From the NCBI RefSeq assembly GCF_000518645.1, contig NZ_JADZ01000018.1:62001-126000 (forward strand): DNA of 64,000 nt, read 5' to 3'. This DNA is from Curvibacter gracilis ATCC BAA-807 (GTDB taxonomy: Bacteria > Pseudomonadota > Gammaproteobacteria > Burkholderiales > Burkholderiaceae_C). The notes beneath the pieces are model-generated. The model made no database searches. It had not been told where the DNA came from and saw only the letters and a list, made by a program, of their open reading frames with translations. A program made the translations under genes and the position numbers. Shown in pieces: positions 1 through 7,921 of the stretch (the first letter of the stretch is position 1; each line of letters begins with the position of its first letter).

Positions 1-743
1 CCTACGTCCCGGGCACCGATTTCAGTGGCGTCGTGGTGTCGATCGGCGCCGCAGCGACGCACTTGAAGGTGGGCGACCGCGTGGTCGGCCGAACGGCGCC
101 GGGCGCCGGTGGCGCCCTCGCCCGGCACGCGGTAGTGGCGGCCAGCGCGGTCGTGCCCATGCCCGCTGGCATAAGCTTCGAGCAGGGCGCTGCGCTGCCA
201 ACGGCCTTCGGCACGGCCAGCCAGGCCTTGTTCGACGCCGGTGCACTCCAGCATGGCGAGACGGTGCTGATCCATGCCGGCGCCGGTGGTGTCGGAAGCA
301 TGGCGATTCAGCTGGCACACGAGGCCGGTGCCCGAGTGATCACCACGGCGTCAGAGAGAAACCACGATTTGGTCCGCAGTCTGGGCGCCGACGAAGTAGT
401 TGACTACCGCACGCAGGATGTCTCACAGCTGCGCGGCATCGACCTCGTGATCGACACCATCGGCGGTGACACGCTCACCAAGTCGTGGGCCGTGCTGAAC
501 ACGGGAGGGCGTGTGGCGACCACCGTGGAATTTGGCATCCAAGCTCCCGAGGGGCACACAGGTGCGTTTGTCTTCTTCAGCGACGCGGCGCGCTATCTCC
601 CAGCGGCATTCCGCATGTTCGAAACGGGAAGGCTGCAAGTCATCACAGACGCCATCTTCCGGTTCGATGACGTCCGCACAGCACTGGAGCGGCTCGCCAC
701 AGGGCACGCCCGAGGCAAGTTGATCGTTCGTGTCGGGCAGTGA
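1..743 (+). CDS. MDR-family zinc-independent alcohol dehydrogenase / quinone oxidoreductase, 5' end cut by window edge
   Basis: The frame is open from the first bases of the window (reading from base 3, YVPGTDFSGVV), so the true start lies upstream. That segment is the typical MDR motif near residue 60, followed by the NADP-binding Rossmann motif HAGAGGVGSMAIQLA and a late segment with DAIFRFDDVRTALERLATGHARGK, the usual end of quinone-oxidoreductase-like MDR proteins. No structural-zinc cysteine cluster is visible, which favours the zinc-independent quinone reductase branch that reduces quinones, enones or aldehydes with NADPH in the cytoplasm. It is followed after 16 bases by an SDR gene on the same strand, so it is probably the first or an internal gene of a small oxidoreductase operon. 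Substrate cannot be told from sequence. Confidence 0.8.
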   Translation, partial: YVPGTDFSGVVVSIGAAATHLKVGDRVVGRTAPGAGGALARHAVVAASAVVPMPAGISFEQGAALPTAFGTASQALFDAGALQHGETVLIHAGAGGVGSMAIQLAHEAGARVITTASERNHDLVRSLGADEVVDYRTQDVSQLRGIDLVIDTIGGDTLTKSWAVLNTGGRVATTVEFGIQAPEGHTGAFVFFSDAARYLPAAFRMFETGRLQVITDAIFRFDDVRTALERLATGHARGKLIVRVGQ

Positions 744-759
744 GGGAGTGCGCCGCATC

Positions 760-1692
760 ATGAGCAGTACACCTCAAACGGTGCTGGTGACCGGTGCCGG
801 GTCTGGCATTGGCCGCGAGATCGCGCTGGCATTGGCCCGCGCTGGGCATCGCGTGTTCGCCAGCATGCGCAATACCCGCGGCAAGAACCGGGAACGTGTC
901 GATGTCCTGGTGCAGTTAGCGCGGGAAGAGAGCCTCATGCTGGAGGTGTTGGAACTGGATGTGCTCTCCGAAGTGAGCTGCCGGGCTGCCATCGACATGA
1001 TCCTTGCCCGTCACGGTTCCCTGGACGTCGTGGTCAACAATGCTGGCATGTTGATGCAAGGTCTCACGGAGGCCTTCTCCGTCGAACAGGTGGCTCACAT
1101 CATCGACACGAACGCACTCTCGTGGCTGCGCGTGAACCGTGCGGCACTGCCGGTGATGCGACGTCAGGGGCACGGCCTGCTGATGTACGTCGGCAGCACC
1201 ACCTCCCGCATCCATGAGCCGTTTCTGGGGCCGTACATCGCGAGCAAGGTGGCGGGCGACGCACTGGCGGAAATCATGGGCATGGAGGTTCGGCCCGCAG
1301 GCATCGAGAGCGTGATCTTGGTACCTGGTGCGTTCACCGCCGGGACCGAGCACTTCGCCCATGCCCATGCGCCTGATCACCCAGCGATCGAAATGCAATA
1401 TGGTGAGCTGGTGTCGCGGATGGACGGGCTGGCCGAGCGGCTCGCTACGATCGACGCAGCGAACGGCGGCGCACTCGATGTCTCAGCTGTGGGTGAGGCC
1501 GCTTGCCGGGTGCTGGAGACGCCTCGCGGTCAACGGCCTTCCCGTGTGGTCATCGACGGCCAGCGCAAAGGCACCGAGCAGCTTGACGAGGCACACCACG
1601 AAAGGCAGACAGCCTTTTTGCGCGCCATGGTACTGGATGATCTGATCCCAGCTGCGCCGTGGTCCTCCACCCATGAGGAGCGGGCTACATGA
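760..1692 (+). CDS. SDR-family NAD(P)-dependent oxidoreductase
   Basis: This 310-residue protein has the classical short-chain dehydrogenase hallmarks: the cofactor motif TGAGSGIG near residue 12, NNAG for the central strand, and YIASK as the catalytic Tyr-x3-Lys. The ATG at 760 is chosen over a GTG at 730 because the Rossmann strand then begins about ten residues from the start and a GAGGGAG-like ribosome site lies upstream. At about 310 residues it is longer than the usual 250, with an extended C-terminal region. Its stop overlaps the next SDR start by four bases (ATGA), which indicates translational coupling. It probably oxidises or reduces a small alcohol or ketone; the substrate is unknown. 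Confidence 0.8.
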   Translation: MSSTPQTVLVTGAGSGIGREIALALARAGHRVFASMRNTRGKNRERVDVLVQLAREESLMLEVLELDVLSEVSCRAAIDMILARHGSLDVVVNNAGMLMQGLTEAFSVEQVAHIIDTNALSWLRVNRAALPVMRRQGHGLLMYVGSTTSRIHEPFLGPYIASKVAGDALAEIMGMEVRPAGIESVILVPGAFTAGTEHFAHAHAPDHPAIEMQYGELVSRMDGLAERLATIDAANGGALDVSAVGEAACRVLETPRGQRPSRVVIDGQRKGTEQLDEAHHERQTAFLRAMVLDDLIPAAPWSSTHEERAT

Positions 1693-2429
1693 GTGCGTCA
1701 GTCAACAAAGTGGCGATCGTGACCGGGGCCTCGCGTGGTATCGGTCAGGCCATCGCATGTCGATTGGCCGACGACGGCTTTGCCGTCACCATTGGATATG
1801 CCACTGACCGTCTGAAAGCCGAGGCGGTGGTCGCAGCGATTGAATGTCGTGGCGGTCAGGCCATCGCGGTGAAGGCAGACGTCAGCCAAGCGGCTGATGT
1901 CGCCAATCTGTTCTGGATGACCGAGCAGGCATTTGGACGGGTGGACGTAGTGGTTAGCAACGCGGGCGTCATGGCATTGGCGCCGATCTCTTCGGATGAG
2001 ATCGACGCGTTCGACCGGACCATGGCCATCAATGTCCGCGGCGCCTTCCTTGTCCTGGCCAAGGCCTCAGAGGTGCTCGAAGACGGCGGGCGGATTGTGG
2101 TGCTGTCGAGCAGCGTCATTGCCAAATCCACGCCTGGGTATGGTGCTTACATCGCTTCAAAGTGCGCTGTAGAGGGGCTGGTGCGGGTGCTCGCCAACGA
2201 GGTGCAAGGCCGGAACATCACGGTCAACGCGGTCGCGCCGGGCCCGACGGTGACGGACCTGTTCCTGAAAGGGAAGTCCGCACAGCAACTGGAGGTGTTA
2301 GCTGGCCTCTCGCCTTTGAACCGATTGGGCGAGCCTGCCGACGTCGCTGACTTGGTGTCGTTCCTCGTCGGTGCGCAGGGGCGATGGATCAATGCGCAGG
2401 TCGTCAGAAGCAATGGGGGCTTTGCATGA
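1689..2429 (+). CDS. SDR-family oxidoreductase (FabG-like)
   Basis: A 246-residue classical SDR with TGASRGIG at the N-terminus, SNAG in place of the more usual NNAG, and the catalytic pair in YGAYIASK. Length and spacing match 3-oxoacyl-ACP-reductase-like SDRs, which use NADPH. The start ATG overlaps the preceding SDR by four bases, so the two are almost certainly co-translated. Three oxidoreductases in a row followed by a decayed siderophore-interacting gene look like an acquired accessory operon rather than core fatty-acid metabolism. A specific substrate cannot be assigned. Confidence 0.82.
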   Translation: MSASVNKVAIVTGASRGIGQAIACRLADDGFAVTIGYATDRLKAEAVVAAIECRGGQAIAVKADVSQAADVANLFWMTEQAFGRVDVVVSNAGVMALAPISSDEIDAFDRTMAINVRGAFLVLAKASEVLEDGGRIVVLSSSVIAKSTPGYGAYIASKCAVEGLVRVLANEVQGRNITVNAVAPGPTVTDLFLKGKSAQQLEVLAGLSPLNRLGEPADVADLVSFLVGAQGRWINAQVVRSNGGFA

Positions 2430-2452
2430 ATCAATAGACGTCGCAACGCCGC

Positions 2453-2812
2453 ATGGTGCATGTGCGCCACGAATTGAAGCGTCGTGGGCTTCTGGTCGTT
2501 GGCGTCGAGACGCTGAGCCCATTCATTCTCGGGATCACCCTTGATAGCCTTGACCTGAGCGACTTCGTCATCGCGTCCTTCAACGACCACGTAAGGCTCT
2601 TCATTCCCGACTCCGACGGGCAGTTTGCAATGCGGGACTACACGGTGCGTCACTTCGATGGCGTTGCCAGGTCGCTGACTATCGAGTTCGCATTGCACGG
2701 CAACGGGCCACCTGCTCGTTGGTCGTCGCAGGCGACACCGCTCGTGACGAGATGCCTGCCCAGATCCTTTAACCTTCAACTAGGAACCCTTCCGAATCGC
2801 TGGTACGGCTGA
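2453..2812 (+). pseudogene. Decayed siderophore-interacting protein (FAD-binding, ViuB/SIP family) fragment
   Basis: The frame encodes about 100 residues that read like the N-terminal FAD-binding half of siderophore-interacting proteins: a strand RGLLVVGVETLSP, then FNDHVRLFIPDSDGQF, MRDYTVRHFD and LTIEFALHGNGPPARW, in family order. These proteins reduce ferric siderophores. The similarity stops at about base 2745, after the WSSQA segment; in another frame the expected GDT motif continues, which points to a frameshift followed by loss of the whole NAD(P)H-binding half. The remaining tail to 2812 is not family-like. It lies 23 bases after the SDR gene on the same strand, so it was probably once the last gene of that operon. 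I see no functional protein here. Confidence 0.7.
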
Positions 2813-3057
2813 AGGGGGCAGGTCATAAGCACCGTGCTTCAGCGCGAGGCGGACCAAGACCTCATCTGAGACATTGGGGTTAGACCAGACCAGCCCGCGA
2901 GATGGATCGGCCAGGGACGTATGCTTGCCTTGTCAGTCGCACTTCTGGGTTCGCCATGGACGGGTGCACTGGTGCCCTAAGTGGTCGCCAAGCAGCAGGG
3001 TGACCGAGCGGCAATTGAACCGCAGTGCTCTCCGCGCTGACGGCCGCACCAAAGCGT

Positions 3058-3079
3058 GAGGGCCCCACTTGAGGCCCTC
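3058..3079. terminator. Hairpin GAGGGCC/GGCCCTC without a U-tract
   Basis: A perfect 7-bp inverted repeat, GAGGGCC then GGCCCTC, separated by eight bases. There is no run of T or A on either side, so it is only a weak candidate for termination of the leftward oxidoreductase operon or glmS. It may have another role. Confidence 0.3.
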
Positions 3080-3123
3080 GGTGTCAAAGCTGAACTTGTA
3101 ACAGCGGCAGATTCATCGGATTT

Positions 3124-3161
3124 GTCCGACAGACCTTATTACGAGTCCGACAGACTTTATT
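3124..3161. repeat. Two direct 17-mers, 21-bp period
   Basis: GTCCGACAGACCTTATT at 3124-3140 and GTCCGACAGACTTTATT at 3145-3161 differ at one base and are offset by 21 bp, two helical turns. This could be a paired protein-binding site or the end of a lost insertion element. The glmS stop codon is 34 bases further on. Confidence 0.5.
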
Positions 3162-3194
3162 CCCATGGATCAGTCGACAAGCTGACCCGCCCCC

Positions 3195-5096
3195 TCACTC
3201 CACCGTCACACTCTTCGCCAGGTTGCGCGGCTTGTCCACATCGGTGCCGCGCGCGCAGGCGGTGTGGTAGGCCAGCAGTTGCAGCGGCACCACGTGCAGC
3301 AGGGGTGACAGGGCACCGTAGTGCTCGGGCATGCGGATCACGTGCAGGCCTTCACCGGTTTCGATGCGGGTGTCGGCATCGGCCAGCACATACAGCACGC
3401 CGCCGCGGGCGCGCACCTCCTGCAGGTTGCTCTTGAGCTTTTCGAGCAGGGCGTCGTTGGGCGCCACGGTGACCACGGGCATCTCGCTGGTGACCAGGGC
3501 CAGGGGGCCGTGTTTGAGTTCACCGGCGGCGTAGGCCTCGGCGTGGATGTAGGTGATCTCCTTGAGTTTCAAGGCCCCTTCGAGCGCGATGGGGTAGTGC
3601 AGGCCACGGCCCAGGAACAAGGCGTTCTCCTTGCGCGCGAAGTCTTCGGCCCAGCTGATGACCTGGGGCTCGAGCGCCAGCACAGCCTGCAGGGCGGCCG
3701 GCAGGTGGCGCATGGCCTTGAGGTGCTCGGCCTCTTGCTCGGGGCTGAGCAGGCCGCGGCTTTGCGCGAGTGCCAGGGTGAGCAGGAACAGGCCGGCCAG
3801 CTGGGTGGTGAAGGCCTTGGTGGAGGCCACGCCGATCTCGACGCCGGCCCGGGTGATGTAGGCCAGCTTGCACTCGCGCACCATGGCGCTGGTGGCCACG
3901 TTGCAGATGGTCAGGGTGTGTTCCATGCCCAGGCTTTGGGCGTGGCGCAGCGCGGCCAGGGTGTCGGCAGTCTCGCCCGACTGGCTGACGGTGACGACCA
4001 GGGTCTTGGGGTTGGGCACCGATTCGCGGTAGCGGTACTCGCTGGCGATCTCGACCTGGGTGGGGATCTTGGCGATGGATTCGAGCCAGTACTTGGCGGT
4101 ACAGGCGCTGTAGTAGCTGGTGCCACAGGCCAGGATGAGCACCGAGTCGATCTGCTTGAACACGCGCCAGGCGGCGGCACCGGTTTCGCCGGCCTGGGCC
4201 GGCACGCCGTCGAACAACTCGGGCACGATGCCTTCCACGCCTTCGAGCGTGTCGGCAATGGCACGGGGCTGCTCGAAGATCTCTTTTTGCATGTAGTGCC
4301 GGTAGGGGCCCAGGTCGGCCGCGCCGCTGTGGGCGTGCACCGTGCGCACGGGGCGGGTCACCGGCTTGAGGGCGCCCTTGGCATCGCGGCCCAGCACCCA
4401 GTAACGGCCCAGTTGCACGTCGACCACATCGCCCTCTTCGAGGTAGACGATCTGGTCGGTGACGCCGGCCAGGGCCATGGCATCGCTGGCCAGGAAGTTC
4501 TCACCCGCGCCCTCGCCTTCGCTGCGGCCGACGCCCAGGATCAGGGGCGAGCCGGCACGGGCGCCCACCACGCGGTGAGGCTCGTCCTTGTGCAGCACGG
4601 CGATCGCATAGGCCCCATGCAACTGGGCCAGGGCGGCCTGCACGGCCTCGAACAGGTCGCCGTCGTACAGGCTGTCGATCAGGTGGGCAATGACCTCGGT
4701 GTCGGTCTGGCTGGCAAACACATAGCCCCGGGCCTGCAATTGGGCCCGCAGCTCGTCATGGTTCTCGATGATGCCGTTGTGCACCAGGGCCACGCGGGGG
4801 GCGCGGCCCTCATCGGCCCCCTGCCCCTGGCTGAAATGCGGGTGGGCGTTGTGCACCACGGGGGCGCCGTGGGTGGCCCAGCGGGTGTGGGCGATGCCAG
4901 TCACGCCCTGCACCTGCTCGGTCTGCACCTGGGCAATCAACTCAGCCACGCGCGAGGTGCTGCGCGCCCGCTTGAGGCCATCGGCCCACACCGCGACTCC
5001 GCAAGAGTCATAGCCGCGATACTCCAGGCGCTGCAGGCCTTGCACCAGCACAGGAACAATGTTTCGGGTTGAGACGGCGCCAACGATGCCACACAT
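3195..5096 (-). CDS. glmS: Glutamine--fructose-6-phosphate aminotransferase (isomerizing)
   Basis: GlmS makes glucosamine-6-phosphate from fructose-6-phosphate and glutamine, the first committed step to UDP-GlcNAc for peptidoglycan and LPS. The 633-residue protein begins [12 protein letters not shown], whose Cys2 is the N-terminal nucleophile of the glutaminase after Met removal; this fixes the start at 5096, not the in-frame TTG at 5102, and GGGAG lies upstream. The N-terminal half is a class II amidotransferase, the rest two SIS sugar-isomerase domains with [14 protein letters not shown] and the C-terminal [12 protein letters not shown]. It faces the Lrp/AsnC gene across a 158-bp AT-rich spacer and is close to glmU, so UDP-GlcNAc synthesis genes are clustered here. 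No glmS ribozyme is expected or seen. Confidence 0.98.
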   Translation of the reverse strand: MCGIVGAVSTRNIVPVLVQGLQRLEYRGYDSCGVAVWADGLKRARSTSRVAELIAQVQTEQVQGVTGIAHTRWATHGAPVVHNAHPHFSQGQGADEGRAPRVALVHNGIIENHDELRAQLQARGYVFASQTDTEVIAHLIDSLYDGDLFEAVQAALAQLHGAYAIAVLHKDEPHRVVGARAGSPLILGVGRSEGEGAGENFLASDAMALAGVTDQIVYLEEGDVVDVQLGRYWVLGRDAKGALKPVTRPVRTVHAHSGAADLGPYRHYMQKEIFEQPRAIADTLEGVEGIVPELFDGVPAQAGETGAAAWRVFKQIDSVLILACGTSYYSACTAKYWLESIAKIPTQVEIASEYRYRESVPNPKTLVVTVSQSGETADTLAALRHAQSLGMEHTLTICNVATSAMVRECKLAYITRAGVEIGVASTKAFTTQLAGLFLLTLALAQSRGLLSPEQEAEHLKAMRHLPAALQAVLALEPQVISWAEDFARKENALFLGRGLHYPIALEGALKLKEITYIHAEAYAAGELKHGPLALVTSEMPVVTVAPNDALLEKLKSNLQEVRARGGVLYVLADADTRIETGEGLHVIRMPEHYGALSPLLHVVPLQLLAYHTACARGTDVDKPRNLAKSVTVE

Positions 5097-5196
5097 GAGC
5101 AAGCTCCCGGAAGGGTTGAAAACGGGTTGCAGAAAAGATTGGAGCGAATCTTAGGCAGGGCGCAGAAAAATATTTCGATGATTTTTATTAGCGAAA

Positions 5197-5243
5197 TGAA
5201 ATTTAAATTCACATAACAGATTTTGTGAAATTTTCATTCAAAA
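5197..5243. promoter_or_regulatory. AT-rich inverted repeats in the glmS / Lrp-family intergenic region
   Basis: Between the divergent starts the base composition drops sharply. TGAAATTTAAATTCA at 5197-5211 is a near-perfect palindrome, and 5221-5243 has TTTTG and CAAAA arms around a TGAAATTTTCA core. Such AT-rich palindromes are typical Lrp/AsnC targets, so this is a candidate operator for autoregulation and for glmS control. The positions are seen; the binding is inferred. Confidence 0.5.
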
Positions 5244-5254
5244 TAGAATGACAA

Positions 5255-5755
5255 ATGAAATCCATTGAACTCGATTCGACCGACCTGCAACTGCTCGACG
5301 CCTTGCAAGCTGACGCCAGCGCCAGCAACCAGGCCTTGGCCGAGCAACTGCGGATCTCGCCGCCGACCTGCCTGCGGCGGGTCAAGCGCCTGCGCGAGGC
5401 AGGCTTGATCGAACGCCAGGTGGCCTTGCTGAACCCCGAGCGCCTGGCCCAGGCGCTCGGGCACGGCCTGACGGCCATCGTGGAGGTGACGCTGGACCGC
5501 CAGGACGCCGAGCAGCTGGAGGCCTTCGAGGCCCGCGTGGTGGCGGATGAATCGGTGCAGCAGTGCTACCGGGTGTCGCCGGGCCCGGATTTCGTGCTGG
5601 TGGTGGGAGCGGCCGACATGCCGGCCTATCTGGCGCTGACGCAGCGCCTGTTCAACAGCGACGCCCATGTGCGCAATGTGAAGACCTTCTTCAACGTCAA
5701 GCGCAGCAAGTTCGAGCCCCGCCTGTCTGTGCCCCTCACGCTGCCGGCAGGCTGA
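5255..5755 (+). CDS. Lrp/AsnC-family transcriptional regulator
   Basis: This 166-residue protein begins with an Lrp-type helix-turn-helix (DLQLLDALQADASASNQALA, then RISPPTCLRRVKRLREAGLI) and ends with an AsnC/RAM ligand-binding domain including CYRVSPGPDFVLVV. Lrp-type regulators act as oligomers and respond to amino acids. It starts divergently from glmS, separated by AT-rich palindromes, so control of glmS and of itself is likely. Its 3' end overlaps the 3' end of the convergent histidine kinase gene by 20 bases. The effector is unknown. Confidence 0.9.
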   Translation: MKSIELDSTDLQLLDALQADASASNQALAEQLRISPPTCLRRVKRLREAGLIERQVALLNPERLAQALGHGLTAIVEVTLDRQDAEQLEAFEARVVADESVQQCYRVSPGPDFVLVVGAADMPAYLALTQRLFNSDAHVRNVKTFFNVKRSKFEPRLSVPLTLPAG

Positions 5756-6515
5756 GGGTCACGGTGCAACCCTGGCCGTGCTGGCCCTGCAGGGAAAGCT
5801 CGCCGCCCAGGCGCTCCACGATGCGGCGCGCCATGGCCAGACCCAGGCCCAGGCCCTCGAAGTCGCGCACGGTGTGCAGGCGCTGGAACACGCCGAACAA
5901 CTGGTCGGCATGCTCGGGCCGGAAGCCGGCACCGTTGTCCTGCAGGGTGAGCTGCACCCGCTCGCCCTGGTGCACCACAGCGATGGCGATGCGGGCCTCG
6001 GGCTGGCGGCGGGTGAACTTGACGGCGTTGTCCAACAGCAGGCGCAACAGATCGCGCAACTGGGCCAGATCGGCCTGCACCCGGGGCAGGCCCTGGGCCT
6101 CGGGCAGTTGCCACTGCACCACACGCTCGCCACAGGCGGCCCGAGCCTGGGTCACGGCATCGCTGAGCACATCGGCCAGCGGCAGGGGCTGCACATGGAG
6201 TTCGGCCGCACCGATGCGGGCCAGCGCGATCAGGCCGTCGATCATCTGGCCCAGGTGGCGTGCCGACTGGGTGATGGTGTCGAGGTACTGCACCGCCGAA
6301 GGGTCGGCGTTGCTCTCCTGCACCAGCTCGCGCACCAACTGGCCGTACGACACAATGTGGCGCACCGGGGAGCGCAGGTCGTGCGAGATGGCGCGCAGAA
6401 AAGCCTGCTGCTGCTCGCGCTGCTCGGCCAGTTCGGCACGCAGCCGGGCCAGCTCGACGTCACGATCCGTGTCGCGATCCGTGTCGCGATCTGTGTCGCC
6501 CGCCTCCCCCATCAC
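5736..6515 (-). CDS. Soluble sensor histidine kinase without a recognisable sensor domain
   Basis: The 259-residue protein has a HisKA dimerisation segment with AISHDLRSP (phospho-acceptor His45) and a HATPase_c domain with DNAVKFTRR, DNGAGFRP and GLGLGLAMARRI. Before it there is only an acidic repeat (TDRD three times) and a short coiled coil (ELARLRAELAEQREQQQ), with no membrane segment, PAS or GAF domain. Such kinases usually sense through a partner or are the catalytic end of a phytochrome-like kinase. Translation begins at GTG 6515 or ATG 6512; the glmU stop TGA lies inside GTGATG, so it is coupled to glmU. No response regulator is adjacent. Partner and signal are unknown. Confidence 0.85.
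   Translation of the reverse strand: MMGEAGDTDRDTDRDTDRDVELARLRAELAEQREQQQAFLRAISHDLRSPVRHIVSYGQLVRELVQESNADPSAVQYLDTITQSARHLGQMIDGLIALARIGAAELHVQPLPLADVLSDAVTQARAACGERVVQWQLPEAQGLPRVQADLAQLRDLLRLLLDNAVKFTRRQPEARIAIAVVHQGERVQLTLQDNGAGFRPEHADQLFGVFQRLHTVRDFEGLGLGLAMARRIVERLGGELSLQGQHGQGCTVTLSLPAA
6463..6498 (-). repeat. Three tandem 12-bp units encoding the TDRD repeat
   Basis: CGATCCGTGTCG occurs at 6463-6474 and 6475-6486, and CGATCTGTGTCG at 6487-6498. Each unit is in frame and adds four residues near the N-terminus of the histidine kinase. Copy number could vary between strains without breaking the frame. Confidence 0.85.
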
Positions 6516-7921
6516 TTAGCCCCCTTGGCAGGGCGCTGCCAATTGGCAATGCTGACCTGGCGGGCCCGGCTCACGCTCAGAGCGCCGGGCGGGGTGTCTT
6601 TGGTGAGGGTGGAGCCGCCTCCCACGGTGCCGCCAGCGCCCACGGTGATGGGGGCCACCAGCACGCAGTTGCTGCCCACGTGAACGTCGGCCTCGATCAC
6701 GGTGCGGTGCTTGTTGGCCCCGTCGTAATTGGCGGTGATGCTGCCGGCGCCGTAGTTGACGCGCTCACCCACGGTGGCGTCGCCCAGGTAGGCCAGGTGG
6801 TTGGCCTTGGCGCCGTCGGCCAAGGTGGAGTTCTTGACCTCGACAAAATTGCCGATGTGCACCTCGGCCCCCAGCACGGCACCGGGGCGCAGGCGGGCAA
6901 ACGGCCCGATCAGCGAGCCGGGGCCCACTTGCACGCCGGCCTTCTCGCCTTCGATGTGGGTGAAGGGGTGGATCACCGCGCCAGCGGCAATCCGGGCATT
7001 GGCGATCACGCAGTGGGCGCCGATGCGCACGCCGTCGCCCAGCACCACCTGACCTTCAAAAATGCAGTTGACGTCGATCTCGACATCGCTGCCGCATTGC
7101 AGGGTGCCACGCACGTCCAGGCGGGCCGGGTCGGCCAGGCGCACGCCGTCGGCCATCAGCGCCTCGGCACGGCGGGCCTGGCAGGCGCGCTCCAGGGCGG
7201 CCAGTTGCTGGGGGCTGTTCACGCCGGCCACCTGCACCTCGTCGGTGGTGGGCAGGCCCAGCACGCCCACGCCGTCGGCCACGGCCATGGCCACGATGTC
7301 GGTCAGGTAGTACTCGTGCTGGCTGTTGTCGTTGGTGAGGCGGCCCAGCCAGGTTTTGAGGCGGGCGGCGGGCAGCGCCATGATGCCGGTGTAGGTCTCG
7401 GTGATGGCACGCTGGGCTTCGGTGGCGTCCTTGTGCTCAACAATGCCCAACACCGCCTCACCGTCGCGCAGGATGCGCCCATAGCCCGTGGGATCGTCCA
7501 GCACCACGGTGAGCAGGGCCAGGTGCTGGCCGGCACAGGCCTGAACCAGGGCCCGCACGGTGTCGGCGGCGATCAGGGGCACGTCACCATTGAGGATCAG
7601 CACCACGCCGTCATCCGGCAACAGGGGCACCGCCTGCTGCACCGCATGGCCGGTGCCCAATTGGGGCATCTGGCGGGCGAACTGCAACTGGCCGCCCTGG
7701 CTCAGCGGGTGCGCGGCCAGGTGGGCCTCGACGGCCTCGGCGCCGTGGCCGGTGATCAGCACCACGCGGCGGGGCGACAGCGACTCGACAGTGTCCAGAA
7801 CATGGCGCACCATGGCCTTGCCCGCGACACGGTGCAAGACTTTGGGCAAACTGCTCTTCATCCGCGTGCCCTTGCCCGCAGCCATCACCACCACATCCAG
7901 CGCAGATCCAAATCCCGACAT
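6512..7921 (-). CDS. glmU: Bifunctional N-acetylglucosamine-1-phosphate uridyltransferase / glucosamine-1-phosphate acetyltransferase
   Basis: GlmU acetylates glucosamine-1-phosphate and then couples it to UTP, giving UDP-GlcNAc. The N-terminal uridyltransferase domain carries MAAGKGTRMKSSLPKV, and the C-terminal left-handed beta-helix shows hexapeptide repeats (IGPFARLRPGAVL) and the acetyltransferase stretch NFVEVKNSTL with YLGDATVGE. The start at 7921 gives 469 residues, close to the usual 455; upstream in-frame codons would add 30 residues with no counterpart in the family. The start codon shares bases with the divergent lipoprotein ATG at 7920 (CATG). Downstream it is translationally coupled to the histidine kinase. 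Confidence 0.97.
   Translation of the reverse strand: MSGFGSALDVVVMAAGKGTRMKSSLPKVLHRVAGKAMVRHVLDTVESLSPRRVVLITGHGAEAVEAHLAAHPLSQGGQLQFARQMPQLGTGHAVQQAVPLLPDDGVVLILNGDVPLIAADTVRALVQACAGQHLALLTVVLDDPTGYGRILRDGEAVLGIVEHKDATEAQRAITETYTGIMALPAARLKTWLGRLTNDNSQHEYYLTDIVAMAVADGVGVLGLPTTDEVQVAGVNSPQQLAALERACQARRAEALMADGVRLADPARLDVRGTLQCGSDVEIDVNCIFEGQVVLGDGVRIGAHCVIANARIAAGAVIHPFTHIEGEKAGVQVGPGSLIGPFARLRPGAVLGAEVHIGNFVEVKNSTLADGAKANHLAYLGDATVGERVNYGAGSITANYDGANKHRTVIEADVHVGSNCVLVAPITVGAGGTVGGGSTLTKDTPPGALSVSRARQVSIANWQRPAKGAK

Larger units (their letters stand above)
2813..3194. other. Gene-free stretch with hairpin and short direct repeat
   Basis: No credible gene is seen in these 382 bases. Within it are a perfect 7-bp hairpin at 3058-3079 and a pair of near-identical 17-mers at 3124-3161 (separate entries). 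It joins the truncated siderophore gene to the end of glmS and may be the scar of a deletion or of a lost mobile element; no transposase remnant was recognised. Confidence 0.5.

Noticed and set aside
2874..3059. 61-codon open frame in the gene-free region
   Set aside because: No recognisable motif, no convincing ribosome site and unusual composition; likely chance.
3321..5072. Long plus-strand open frame opposite glmS
   Set aside because: It is a GC-rich antisense shadow with low-complexity Gly/His/Gln sequence; glmS is certain on the other strand.
5097..5254. glmS ribozyme or riboswitch
   Set aside because: The leader is short and AT-rich, with palindromes but no conserved ribozyme core; the ribozyme is a Gram-positive feature.
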